A stretch of DNA of 64,000 nucleotides from Bryum argenteum (Eukaryota > Streptophyta > Bryopsida > Bryales > Bryaceae). Of this stretch, positions 21,873-33,970 are shown one piece after another. The position numbers and the translations under genes were made by a program. The notes beneath the pieces were generated by a model. The model was not told where the DNA came from. It did no database searches and was given only the letters and a program-made list of their open reading frames with translations. The stretch is from the NCBI GenBank assembly GCA_037043015.1, contig CM073322.1:12039601-12103600 (forward strand). The letters run 5' to 3'. Positions within the stretch are counted from its first letter, which is position 1, and each line of letters starts with the position of its first letter.

Positions 21873-23320
21873 TTTTTTTAATTTTTTTTAATTTTTTTTT
21901 TAAAATTTTTTTTTAAATTTTTTTTAAATTTTTTTTTTTTTTCATTATTTTTTTTTTTTTTTCATTTCTGTTTAGTAATTGATCTTGTTTTCTTATTTTT
22001 ATTTGATTTTTTATTTTGATTTTTTTCTAGTTTTTGTTCTTTTCTTTTCCTTTTCTATTTTCTATTACTTTCTATGGTTTGCTCTAATATTTGCATTGGG
22101 AAGTTGCATCTTCATGTTATTTAGTATGGATAAATAACATGCATGTAGTATTCTCATAAAATATTTCAAGCAACCGTTTATTTCAAATTTTAGTTTACTT
22201 TTGTGTTGTGAGATTCCCAAGTCTGTATGGCTCTAATTTACTCAAATTTGATGATATTGACTTGAAATTTTTTGGGAGCGCCGGTGGCACTATATTAATT
22301 AATAATATTAATTCGATTTTTTAGAAATAAAATAGAATTTCCATAAATATGACATTTTATAGTGAATTAAAATCATGTAGACAACCTCGTATTATAATCT
22401 ACTCTCATTTGTATTATCAAACCAAAATATACATTTTTACATTACCAAAAATTAAAAGGGGATTCTCTACGTTTTTTGTCAAACGCTACGCAAGTAAAGG
22501 AATGTCCTAGGTCTTGCTTTAGTAATGTTCCTACAAAATTAAGTAAAGTTATTATATTGATGAAAAACTTTGTTTACTATTTTAAGTATTTAAAATTGGA
22601 AAAATTGCTAGAGCAAGTACCAAGATGTTGTTTTGCTTGGACAACATTTCCAAAAAACCTTGCAAATCCCTAGTAGTGTTCTAGTAGTTTTCTTTATAAA
22701 TTTCCATACGTGATTACAAGCTTTGAGGTACAAGGGGCATGCACATATTATACTAATAATAATTTATGCTTAGAATCTAAGATCTTGACAAATATGTAAT
22801 TTTGTCTCTTACGACATAATGACATTTCCATATGCGAGACATATAGAGTGTATGTCATACACTATACAAAATTTACTAGTTTTATTTTTAAAGATTGTGG
22901 CATGTGTAACACCCTTATCGGGTATTTGGAATTTAATTGGCTTCGAGTTGTAAAACATACCTCACGTTTTAAGTCTCTCAAAATAGAGCTACCTTCATAT
23001 ATTGCATGCTATACGTTCATATGGTCTTCTTCAACTTTGTAACTTGTAGCAAAAAACCTACACGTGATTTGGAGTTCAACCTAATCCAAATCTCCCAATA
23101 TTGAATGCTATCAATAAGTTTCGGGTCTCTTAATGAATTTGAGCTTGTCATCCAAAGTGTCCAACTAGGATCTCATAGGTATTACATCAATTTGTGGTTC
23201 AAAATCAAGTGAACCTGATGATTTGGACATTATTAGTAGAGTTTGAAAAACAATGCTTACCTTGAGATTTCTAAGCTTTACATTATGAATGACATAGTGT
23301 TTGTGGGTTTCTTGTTGGTA
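21873..23320. other. T-rich half of the divergent spacer in element C
   Basis: T-homopolymer runs to about 21965, then AT-rich DNA up to the start of the rightward unit. It mirrors the A-rich half across the GC island. No gene above background is visible. Confidence 0.5.
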
Positions 23321-23327
23321 GATAAAG

Positions 23328-26300
23328 ATGGAGAATTTGGGTTTTGGAAGTCCGGTTGTTGGGTATCAAAATGTAGCACCTCCCACAACAAGAACAAATA
23401 CGGTGGGTAGAAGACTTGTACGTAGTCTTGCAACAGACTTTGACAGACAAACTCTTGGAGAGCAACGGAACTTGAGTACGCCAGATGGAGTTGTAGAGCT
23501 TCTTATAGAGGACGACGTATTGGTAGGGCAAGGATTCGTAGATCAAACCTACAAACCAGGGATGGAATTACATTATTTGAAATTAACCCCGGACGAGGTT
23601 GCAGTGTGTGTGTGAAGTCTTTCAAGGTTCACTTTGGGTTGGTGAAGTTGTTGGAGAACGCCTTGAACAATGTGTAGGTTTGGTCATTCGTTGGAAGGCG
23701 TCAAACTTGCGAAAAAAATGTGGATTGCCACAGAGAAACATTGGTTTAGAGGAAAGGCAATCATTTACGTTTCAAAATGTGGGAACATCTGCGTTTGATT
23801 TCGACGATGAAGTTAATCATGGAATGCCGATTCGGATGTCTGAAAGCAACCTAGTGGGCAGCAGTGTCGGGGAACGATCATTACCAGTGACACCGAGTCA
23901 CAATCTAGTGTTGGAGGTGTATTTGAAGTGGAAGGATCTGGTGGAAGGTAGACCTCGGAGAAAATATTCGATGCAAAACCGGAGGAGTCGACCAACAAGA
24001 GTACGGGAGAAGGGGAATCGGCGCAAACAAAAGTGACAATTGAAAGCGTCACGGGCGTGAAAAAGGTCACAGGAGGTTGTACATTAAATTGTTTGAAGCG
24101 TGTGAGCGAGAGAGTAATTTTGGACAATCGGTACATGGCATGGGCACAAAAGTATGAGAGCGAGCTACATGGATCATGCAAATGCTGAATTCATTTTACA
24201 CACGAACAAATACCAAACGGAAGGAAAAGTTTGACACCAAGCTTGATGGTCATCGTGTATGCAACGCATGCTATGCTCGAGCATTAGGATACTCCCAAAG
24301 GCGTTTCAAACAACTCAAGCAAGCACGATCACTGTATGGAAAGGTAGTCATGTACATGGGAATAATGGTAGCGAAGGAGCAAGGGAAGATATCTGCAGAC
24401 GACGAAAAGTTTTGCGGTGTTTGTCAATGAAGTGGGGTGTACCCAACCGCATCGACAAGTGAAGAGAAGATCAGACGATGCAATATTGCCGTTGATACTA
24501 TTGCCAATGAATACGACAAAAACTGATGTCTTTCATTATGTGAATGAGGAGGTGAAGAAGCTAGTTGATGGACATCCAATATCAATAAGTTCGTTTCACA
24601 AAATGTGGAGGACTGACTTTCCCGTGTGCAAATTCCACCATTCTCAAGGTTTTCAAAGTGCTTTCATTCTTTGGGAGTACAAATGTGGCATGGAATCCAC
24701 AACGAATGAGGCGGCCAAGGCGAAATCAAAAATTGTTTTTGGTACACATTAACCGTCAAATGGAAGAGCGTCGAGATTATTGGATTTTCAAAAGGTCGAC
24801 TATCATAACTCCGGATCTTTTCATGAGCATAATCGTAGATGGGATGGACCAAAATACAACAATGGTGCCAAAGATGAAGCAAACAAAGAAAAACATTGAA
24901 TGGCGGTTCGTGAAGACACACCTATGCGGAGTGCTTGTGCACGGGATTGGCCTCTATGCAGATGTATGGCTCGATGCACACCACAAGCACGATAGCAATC
25001 AAGTTGTTACCTCGTTGATGCATGTTATTACGGATGTGAAGAGAAGGAAAGGAATGTTGCCACCAACTTTACGAATTCAAGCGGATAATACGACGCGGAG
25101 AACAAGAACATATACATGTTCGCCTTGTGTCTTTGCGCTAGTGGGTATGGGGTTTTTTTTCAAGAGGTGGGGCTATGTTTTCTATTGGTTGGGCACACAC
25201 ACGAAGATATAGACCAACGTTTTAGTACCATTTCAAATACGTTAAAGAGGAGCGACATTGATTCTATGAAGGAGTTACTATCACTAGTCGAGAGAGGAAC
25301 CTCGTATACCGAAGCGTATGTGAGTGCGAGGCATTTAGAGAATGTGAGGGATTGGAAGTCTTTCATCACTCCTCATTTGCTCAGAGGTGGCGATACTTTG
25401 ACTGGCATAACGTTCCCACATCACATGCGATTTTACATGGTGGGTGGAATGCCTCGAGTACAGTCTAAGACTTTCAGTAAAGATGCTTGGGTTCCAGCGG
25501 ATAGGCATCCATGTTTGAGATCAATGCCTACTAGAGCCGCGAAGCCAATGCTAGCTGAGGTATTTGGGGCTGATGCAAGGGAACTAAGGGCATTAGAAGA
25601 TTTTGTGGCCTACAAGGAGAAGTGTGTAGAACGATTCCAAAACGTGGAGAAGAACTTGGAAGCCATTGATCAAGCAAAGTGGTTGGCAGATTATTTGGAA
25701 CACTTTCCTGAACAAGATAGGAGCACGGCAACAAATGCCCCTTTTTGGCCAGAAGACAATCAAAGCCCAAACAGAGCAACCGTAAATGCACCTGCAACTT
25801 CTATCGAAAATCAAGATGGAACGTTGGACACGAGCACGGTGGATCTTATAATGAGAACAATGCCTGATCCAGAACGAAGGCAATATTTTGGTCCTCGTAG
25901 GGAGAGACCATCAGAAGAGGCTGCGACAAGAGCACCAACAAGACGTAGAACTTCAATACTAGAGTCGCATGTACTAATTACACCAGAGAACGGAGAAGCT
26001 CCGTTTACCCATTTTTGTCCAGATGATGATGTGAAGGTTGGACACTTTGTAGCGCTGACGGTGGATCCCACGGAAGTTCAAGCAGGTGTACCGTTTTATA
26101 TTGGAAAAGTTTTGGAATTTGGTCATGGAAGGTGGGCAACAAAAATGAAAGTAGTGTGGTACTGGCCGCAATGGAGGGGATCCCAAGAAATATCATCGGT
26201 TCTTGATAGACAACGGTATTCGAATTGCATGGAGTCAAAGTGGGAGCCATCGGGTGAAAGACATGGATGGGTGGAGAAAGAAGCATCGATTTATTCATGG

Positions 26301-26486
26301 GTGGATGAAACACAACATGCAAGAACCAAAGAACCGCAACAACTTTGTATTCCAATACACGGTGTTTCAACGGAGCGAAACATCAAAATTCCAATTTTTG
26401 CAAAACCACACCTTCTAGCATACATTGCAATGCAAGTTGAATACATAGATAACGAACGCCTTCAAAATGATATAGACCGTTATTAG
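23328..26486 (+). pseudogene. Element C rightward unit: DUF7869-like, DDE-type transposase-like protein, frame-disrupted
   Basis: The first ATG at 23328 opens MENLGFGSPVVGYQNVAPPT. In order, the pieces show: a CTLNCLKR segment (about 24080); a zinc-binding-like HRVCNACYARALGYSQRRFK (about 24250-24310), which in related proteins precedes the catalytic region; IIVDGMDQNTT (about 24825-24855); LRIQADNTTR (about 25071-25100); and LVGHTHEDIDQRFS (about 25185-25225). The last three supply spaced acidic residues as expected of an RNase H-like DDE core and match the pattern I know from DUF7869 proteins. A C-terminal GHFVAL..FYIGKVLEF..KVVWYWP block (about 26035-26165) looks SH3/BAH-like. The last 456 codons (25116-26486) are open. 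About five frame breaks lie upstream between 23600 and 25120, so this copy is probably inactive. Confidence 0.65.
25116..26486 (+). other. Longest intact part of the rightward unit
   Basis: 456 open codons containing the third conserved block (GHTHEDIDQ) near the start, a Lys/Glu-rich helical middle, a Pro/Thr/Arg-rich linker (about 25860-25960) and the C-terminal SH3/BAH-like block. A protein starting here would lack the first two acidic blocks, so I do not propose it as a functional product. Confidence 0.6.
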
Positions 26487-26926
26487 TATAGAGATTAGGG
26501 AGAAATAAATATTTAGAGAAGAGAATGTGTACTTTTAGCGATGTAAGTTTATTTTAGTGGTAATCATAAATTATGGTTGCTAACTAAAGGAGTTTTAGAA
26601 GTATTAGATTTCTTATACATTACATGTCTTTTTTGTTACAAAGATGCGATAAAGTTTTGGATAACATGGCCATTTATACCACTTGAAGGGGTCTAAACTC
26701 TGGGAAATGAATGCTACACATGAAAATTTTCAAGATACATTGCATCCAATCATGAGGTTCAATAATTACCAGAAATGAATGTTTCTTTAGAATTTTGATA
26801 TTAAAATAGGATACGACATTCAAGGATGAAATGGTACACCTAATTTCACTAAATGTGATTTTTTGAACCATCCATTTGCAAGTGCATGATTCTACCCCCA
26901 AGTGCAAAAATTCCTAATTCTGTGTT
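26487..26926. other. 3' region of the rightward unit, no gene
   Basis: About 440 bp of AT-rich DNA between the stop at 26486 and repeat R. No gene seen. Confidence 0.5.
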
Positions 26927-27121
26927 TAAAACGCCCTAATGGAAATGTTCTAAGATTTCCGAGTAAATTTCGACACTTCTAATAAACCCTCCCAAGTCCC
27001 AACGGGTGGAGCTCATCTTGTATCTTTGATTCCAAACATGGAATCTCAGAAAAGCCACCGGAAGAATTGTTACCATTTCAAATATTGAACGGTAGCTCTC
27101 GAGATTCTGCCCTCATAGACA
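26927..27121 (+). repeat. Repeat R, copy 2
   Basis: Direct copy of 601-786, starting TAAAACGCCCTAATGG and ending CGAGATTCTGCCCTCATAGAC. It lies immediately inside the right terminal repeat of element C. Confidence 0.7.
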
Positions 27122-27959
27122 AGGCAAATTTTGGGGTGCAAAAAAAGAAACAAATAAAGTATTAGGTTTCTGTCACTTTTTGAATTTGAGCGACAATATT
27201 TTTAGACTAGAGTTCGAAGTTTTTTTTTTTTTTTTAATTCTTGAGAAGTATTTGCGCTTCCATGAAATATTCCTCGATGACCGTTCAGAAAAGCAATGTT
27301 TTTCGACTGAAGTTCAAGAAATATTGCACTTTGACTGGTTTTCAAAGGTAAAAAATGTGTGATATTAGGAAAATGTGGTGATATTATAAAGGACGTGCAT
27401 GATATTGAAAAATATGTTTGTTTAGAGACATAAATATTTCTGAATTGCAGTTCAAAAATATGCTTGTAAAATGAAACGTTTTAGAATATGGGCTAAAATG
27501 TGCACAATGGCAGTTATGGCACATGGATTAAGGTCATTTAAACAAGTTGAGATTGTGCATAGAACTAGAGAGCTTGAACATGACCATGTTCTCAAAATCG
27601 TAGCGTACAATACAATATCAATGGAATTAGATAACATAATCGAAAAACATACCTTAATGCTTGCAACAAGGCACCCAAAGTATTGATTAGCGATCGAACC
27701 TCAACCAAATCAGCACTACCAACTTGAATTCTAAATCTCTTCTTTGGACTTAAATCCTCCTACTTAAACACCATAGAAACCAAACTTGCCATCCTCCATT
27801 TTATTATAGTGGAGGAAAAGCCTTTAAAAAGCTGAGATTAAAAGATAGAGCTATCGACACAGAAGGGAAAGCCTTTTTAATATACAAATAGAATCCAAAA
27901 CTGGTTGTTTTGGAGTGTCCTAAGTAGTAGAGTGAAGGAATTATTGTGCTTGTAGGATA

Positions 27960-28300
27960 CAAAGTATAAGCTAGAGTGTGAAGGAGTACAAGCTTCAGCC
28001 CGTCCAACGTAGACTAGAGTGCAATGAAATCCAACTTATGTGTTAAAGCGCTAATGTGGTAGTAGAGCAGAAGTTTGGGTGAGTGAAGCGCAAGCTAGGG
28101 TGTAGTTGCACCCAAACTATGGTAAAATACAGACAAACCTGTGTTTAAGCATGAACTAAGGTAGGGTAAAACACAAGCATGCTAGGATAAACCGCAAGCA
28201 AGCTACGATAAAATGCAAGCAAGCTAGGGTGCAATGAGCACAAGCTAGGGTACGAGTGCAAGGAAGGGTACAAGGAGTGCAATGCGGTCAGCATATAGGT
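27960..28300 (+). repeat. Degenerate minisatellite (GCAAGCTAGGGT-type)
   Basis: Repeated words AAGCAAGCTAGGGTAAAATGC, GCACAAGCTAGGGT, GTGCAATGAAAT and similar, with a period of roughly 20-30 bp, over about 340 bp. Not coding. The surrounding 28300-29100 is AT-rich with nothing I can name. Confidence 0.6.
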
Positions 28301-29499
28301 TACGGACTTTTTCTTTTTTTATTGAATTAAATTTAGTTAGAACGGACATTTAACCAATTGGTTGATGATTAGAGATGTATATAGGTGTTACTGACCATAT
28401 ATTACTGGTAAGGAAAATGTGAGTTTCATTTAGATTCCAATAGGTACAAACAAAGCCTAGTGGCAACTAACTCATCCGATTGGTAAAAATATAAGAAGAT
28501 AATGAAGCCAATACAAAAATTAGTCTCTATGCGTGTAAATTTGGGCTCCTTCTTGAGATTGGAAGTATTTGATTGAATATTTCTAGTTTTAGTTGGTGAC
28601 TATAATATCATATATTTTGGAGTAATAAATTATATTGTTGGAAACTGTGTGTGTGTTTGTGTAAGAATTGGAAGTATTGTGATTGTGAGTAATTGGAAGT
28701 AATTGTACATGATTGGATATTTGATATCAATTGGGGTAGTTGAACAAGCATGGAGGCATGCCATAGTTGTTTTACCAATTGGATCATGTGTCTCGGATGT
28801 GATTGAAACCAAATTGAGATTCTGCTGTCCATTAGTGTTGAAGAGGATTAGAGAGAAATTAACTCATGGAGGATAATTAAATCTGCATTTGGTAAAAGAA
28901 TTGAAATACATAAATAAATAAGAATCAATTAAATGAAATATAAAAAGAAGTAAAAATTAAAGATTGAGAAGAATTCTATATATCAAAAAAATCAATCGAG
29001 ATATTATAAAATTATATGTGACAATCTAATAACAAAACCTAATAACTGACCTCCCTAGGATCAAATCCAACCGCTTTGGATATCTTCAATGAGGTAAAAA
29101 TCTACTATTCAACATTTGGCGCCGCTGCAAGAGAACTAGATTTGAGTAAGCCGCTAGTTGCATTTTCTAGGATTATACAATTGTTTTGAGGATAACGTGT
29201 TAGGGGATATATCGTTGGATCTATCATAGACAATTGACTACTATTGTTAATTCTAGCCTCTCTATAAGCCTTTCCATATCTTAATGCAATTGCTAAGTCC
29301 CGTGAACTATTTTCGTTCATTGCGATTCTAGATTCAAAGGGTATCCTATAAACATTGCGTTGAGATAATCATTAGGCATTAGGTGATTATCCCACCGTTA
29401 CAACAAATATTTCATTCTACTGTAAACTGAATCTACAATTTTTCCTACCCCCATTTTTATTGTCTTTAATCGTTCTTATAAAAAAAAAAAAAGCTAAAG

Positions 29500-30310
29500 G
29501 TCAATAACATACTAAGAAATCATTCTTTAATTCATTCCGGTCATCAAATGGTCCATGGACTTTATACCACTTTTGAGCCACACCAACGAGAGTTGCCGGA
29601 AATGTAATAAAAAAGCTTGCTTGAGATATCAAGTTTGTTGCACATACAATTTCAAATCATGCAATATGTTGATCCATGTCTAAACCCGCTTGATCTGGTT
29701 GGGCCATTTGGAAATTGGGGTAATTTGACCAACTTTAATGGTCTCGATTGAGCCATTGTATTTTCTAACTCAACTTCCTCTGGTTGGAAAGTTTCCTCAA
29801 TTTGTCAGCAAGTAGTGCTTGTATATCCTCAACTTCACTTGTATCGGATGAACTTTTGGATTGACTTTCACCTCGCTAGAGCAAAAATTGGCCACTAGAA
29901 ATTTCTAGGTGAGGTGATTCACGAGAATCTTCGAGGAACATTTTTACCATACAATAGTTGAACCAATCGTCCTAGACACTTTAACTTGATTGGTTCCAAT
30001 TTTTGCTAAGGCAATATGTGATAGGATTTTTGAAACTGAGTTCTTTTGGTTGTGAAAATATATACTCAATAGGAGTTGCAGTTCTTGGAGACCTACTCGA
30101 AGTTTGTCCTGGTTCAAAAGTCACACTAGACAATGATAAGTTTCGACTTTTTTCAAACACTACATTTCGTTGTGCTGACAAGTCACCAGGATTTGTTACG
30201 AAATCACTTGGAGGGTTTGTTGATTTCCTAATTTTCGACCTTGGAGGTCTTGTTGGGGCCGCTAGTCTTGGATATGGTATTTTACGCGTGCTTCTAGTAT
30301 AAGTTCTCTT
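29500..30310 (-). mobile_element. Retroelement remnant with gag-like segment (fossil)
   Basis: Minus-strand translation around 29690-29530 gives a gag-like pattern (FITFPATLVGVAQKWYKV), resembling the capsid helix region of plant LTR retrotransposons. The neighbouring minus-strand sequence to about 30310 is Ser/Pro-rich and could be its upstream part. It is short and broken, with no recognisable LTR pair, and is old. Family (gypsy or copia) not settled. Confidence 0.4.
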
Positions 30311-31059
30311 GTCTCTTTAAATTTTCTGCACTGCTAGTGTTAGTTCTTCTGTCTCTACTTTGCGACATGTATTTTGCCCACTCGCCTCATTTCATCTTTT
30401 CCAATTTATTTTACAATCTTCAAAGGCACATTAAGCCAAACCAGATACACACGAGATGTCTCTCATTTTTAGATTCAAATTCTAGAATAAGAGATGTCAA
30501 TCTACAAGTTTACAGGTCCGTAAGTGAATATATAGAGTTTTCTTGATGTTCTAACTCCCTCCCAACCCCCAAAGTAACTAGTATTTTAACTATCTATTTC
30601 AATTTTCAGTTTCCTAAATTGGCTTGAAAGGTACAGCAAAGGGATATTTAGAAGCAAGTCCTCACCTTTTGTAACAAAACTACCGTATGATTTCCCTTCT
30701 TCTTTATAAGTCTATAGGTAATTGTTCAATTTTTTCTTCTATATCTAAGTCTTGACAAATTTTGCCAATCAATTAAAAACCTTTTTCAATATATGTGTTT
30801 TTATATAATCTATATAAGGCCATAAATAAATCTTGTTCAACAACTTTATCTTCTAATTTGCCAAAAATTTCCCAAAGAAACATTGACTTTTTTTTTTTCT
30901 AATTTAAATTAAATTTTAGAATGTTTCAAATTTACAGTTTTTAAGTTTTAAAAATGAAATTTTACTTAGGCACATAAGTCATTGACTTTATTTTTCTTCA
31001 TTTAAATAAAAAAAAATTGAATGTTTCAAATTTACGATTTTAAAGTATCAAAATTTAAA

Positions 31060-33500
31060 TTTTACTTAGACATAGAAGTCTTGATTTTCAATTTTTGATA
31101 TCTCGTTTGATATCTTTGATATTTAACACAATTTCTTTTGATATGTCCTTATTGTCCACAAAAGGAACAAACATGTTGTTTTCGAACTTGGGTTTTTTTA
31201 CATTTTCCAAATTTTGTAATTGATACTTGACTAATGCTAGTTTTTCTTTTATGTGTTTTGGTTTGGCAAGTACACGTGATACATTTTTTTTCACATTCTA
31301 CATTCTCATTACAAAACCACATATGTGGTATAAAATCTCTAAGTCAAATATTTCTCTCACATCTTATACACCGATAGCCAAGGCTTTTTCCCATCAACTA
31401 TATTATTTAAGGTCGCATGTCCTCGTAGTATATGTATATATGTGAATATGTAAAGTGTACATGCGGCTTGTCTGGCAATTTTTCACTCTTATACCCAAGA
31501 ATCACTCCATTTGGTTGCCATTTCATTACCAATGTTGTAGACACAATGTTGTCCCACTCGTATCTAGTATTTTAAACGTAAGTCAATGGTTTTGGTCAAT
31601 AGATCAGGTTATGTCAGTAGGTCAAATACAACTTTATCACTTCATCAAAATGCTAAGATAATATTTGAAATAATACAAATATAATTATATGTCAATAGGT
31701 CTAGTCTTAGTACAAATAAACACGCCTATATGCGCAATATCTATCAATAAGTCCAAATGCAGGAAATGCGAGAATCTACATACCACTATGCAACTGAATT
31801 ACGTAGACGATTTCTAGATCGGGGCCTACAGTCGTGCATTGTAACCTATTGCTTTGACCTACAACGGTGGTAAATAGGGCCCTATAACCAAGTGTTGCCC
31901 CTATGGCCGTGCAATTTCTTTTAGAGACACACATGAGCAGACCTCTAAAAGTATCAAATCCTTCTCGTATTCTTATTAAGTCTATCCATTTCTTACTCAA
32001 AAATCATGTACCATGGGATGCATTGCAATCCAATATTGATGGATTTCAAGAGAAATAAAAATTAAATTATATAAGAAGTTTTTATTATATTAACAACATC
32101 AATTTCAAGTACATGGCAGCTTTTATAGTACTACCTAAGTCTATAAACAGTCACATCCTTTTAGTACTACAACTAATATCTAATTCTATGTTTTAGGAAG
32201 TGCTTTCGTTAATATATTTGCTACCATAAGTTTTGTTAAACAATAATTTATTTTCATCTCAAAATTTTCCTACATGTTCTTTTATAAAGTGATGACGTAT
32301 TTCTATATGTTTTGTTCTTGCATGGTATTTAAGATTCTCAGTAAGAGCAATTGCACTCCTATTGTCACAATTTATTGTTATTGGTAATGTTTGAGGTTCT
32401 TTTATATCACCAAGGAGACTTCTGAACTACAAAGCTTCTTTCACAACTTTGGTGCATCCCAAGTATTCTACTTCAGTGCTGCTTAGGGCCACAGTTTTTT
32501 TGTTGTCTACTCCTCCAAATATTGATGTGCCATTGTGTAAAACACACAACTAGATGTGGATTTTCTTATTTTTGTTTCTCTAGCCCAATCTAAGTCAGTA
32601 TATTCAACTAGGCTAATTATATCTTCTATGTTTAACTTTCCATCATAAGTCAAACAATAGTCTAATGTACCTTTCAAGTATCTCATTACAAGTTTTATAG
32701 CCGTCCAATGAGAGGCTTTTGGATTAGATAAAAATAGAGACACTACTCCCATTGCATAGGCTATATCGAGTTTGTGTGCAAATTATTGCATACATCAAAC
32801 TACCAACTGTACTTTGAAATAAATTTTCCTCCATTGCTCATTTTTCTTCTTTCGTTTTAGGACACATTTCACTTGATAGCTTAAGTCTAGTGGCAAAAGG
32901 CATATCAATGAGTTTACAATCTATCATATTGTATTTCTTCAAAATATTTTGTATATAATGTCTTTGGGTTAATTTAAGTTCTTGCTTTGAAAAGTTTCTT
33001 TCCATTTAAATTTCTAATAGAGATTGAACCGGACCTTGGACTGTCATCTCAAATGCATCACTTAATAAGTTCTTGTATTTTTGAATCCATTGTATTTTAT
33101 TATTGCAATTTATCAAACAATCATCAATATAAATTGCAACAATTACTATGAGAGGTGGTTTTGAATAAGTATAAACATTAGAATCAGATGAACTTACATG
33201 AAACCCAATATCTTTCATGTAATTTTTGATTCCTTGATATCAATATCCTGCTAATTGTTTAAGTCTGTAAATTGTTTTAATCAATTTACAAACTAATGTT
33301 CAAACCCTTTTCTAGCAAATCGAGGAGGTTGCGTTATTCTTATGTCTTCATCTAAAACACCATTTTAGAATGTCTTTTTGACATCCATTAATGTACTCCA
33401 TATCCTTTCTCTGGTGCAATTGCAAGCAAAGTTTGTAGTGAAGTGATTTCAACAACCGGAGAAAAGGTTCAATGAAAATCAAGTTTGGGCATATGGAAAA
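31060..33500 (-). mobile_element. Ty1/copia fragment (fossil): zinc-knuckle, reverse transcriptase and RNase H pieces
   Basis: On the minus strand: a CCHC knuckle-like segment near 31130-31190, copia RNase H near 32507-32752 (SHWTAIKLVMRYLKGTLDY and a Ser-Ser-Cys end), and the copia reverse transcriptase region near 33006-33218 (VAIYIDDCLI, the YxDD box). Parts are missing between the knuckle and the polymerase and the pieces are decayed with many breaks. No flanking LTRs recognised. Old. Confidence 0.75.
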
Positions 33501-33970
33501 ATCTCTTTGCCACTAGCCTTGTTTTTTGGCAGAAGCAATCTCTACGGCATGTTACTTACAAAATAGATCTACACATAGTGCTCTAGAAGAAGTGTGGTCG
33601 GGAACTAAATCTTCATTGAAGAATATAAAAACCTTTGGATGTGACACATATGTGCAAATACCAAATGAAGTAAGACAAAACTAAGATTATAAGTCAAAAA
33701 ATTGTAAATTGCTAGGCTATAGTGAATTGAAAGCACAAAAGGATATAGATTGTATGATCTTAAGTCAAAGAAGATTATTGTTCGTAGTGATGTTATCTCT
33801 AATGAAGAAATCTCCTTATTCAAATCACAAAACTTGGATATATCCTTAAACAATGACTTTCATTAAACGTGTAGAGAAAGTATTATATTTCCTTTCCAAC
33901 AAAATAGGGTAGGGGAAGTGCATCGTTCAAATAATTTAGAACCAAATAATGAACCTATCCCCTTCGCACA
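33500..33970 (+). mobile_element. Ty1/copia integrase C-terminal fragment (fossil, opposite orientation)
   Basis: The plus strand shows the copia integrase C-terminal pattern: a CYLQNRSTHSALEEVWSGT stretch, then FGCDTYVQIP, CKLLGYS and a basic tail. It points away from the adjacent minus-strand copia fragment, so the two are either separate insertions or an inverted remnant. Short, broken and old. Confidence 0.7.

Larger units (their letters stand above)
15600..27490 (+). mobile_element. TIR element family 1, copy C: about 12-kb element with two divergent gene units
   Basis: The left terminal repeat (15600-15900) and the complement of 27121-27490 pair imperfectly: ATATCACACACGTCCTCT against the complement of AAAGGACGTGCATGATAT, then TTTGAC..TTTCAA..AATCAAAG, then TTGAAC/GTTCA sub-repeats. 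A and B have the same ends. Inside are a leftward unit (16332-20508), an AT-rich spacer with a GC island, and a rightward unit (23328-26486). The arrangement fits an autonomous or formerly autonomous DNA transposon with an accessory gene. Target duplication could not be assigned because the outer borders are uncertain: the right flank is shared with B as far as 27780. No capsid, polymerase or integrase motif was seen. Confidence 0.7.

Noticed and set aside
21639-21881. 80-codon Gly/Ala/Arg/Pro-rich frame over the GC island
   Set aside because: Low-complexity GC repeats give open frames on both strands; no motif or conservation evidence.
15600-27490. Element C as a Polinton or virus-derived element
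   Set aside because: No capsid, protein-primed polymerase, packaging ATPase or integrase motif seen; the ends and genes fit a DNA transposon better.
29104-29118. TTGGCGCCGCTGC, resembling a retrotransposon primer-binding site
   Set aside because: No LTR end could be placed in front of it, and the adjacent gag-like remnant is on the opposite strand.
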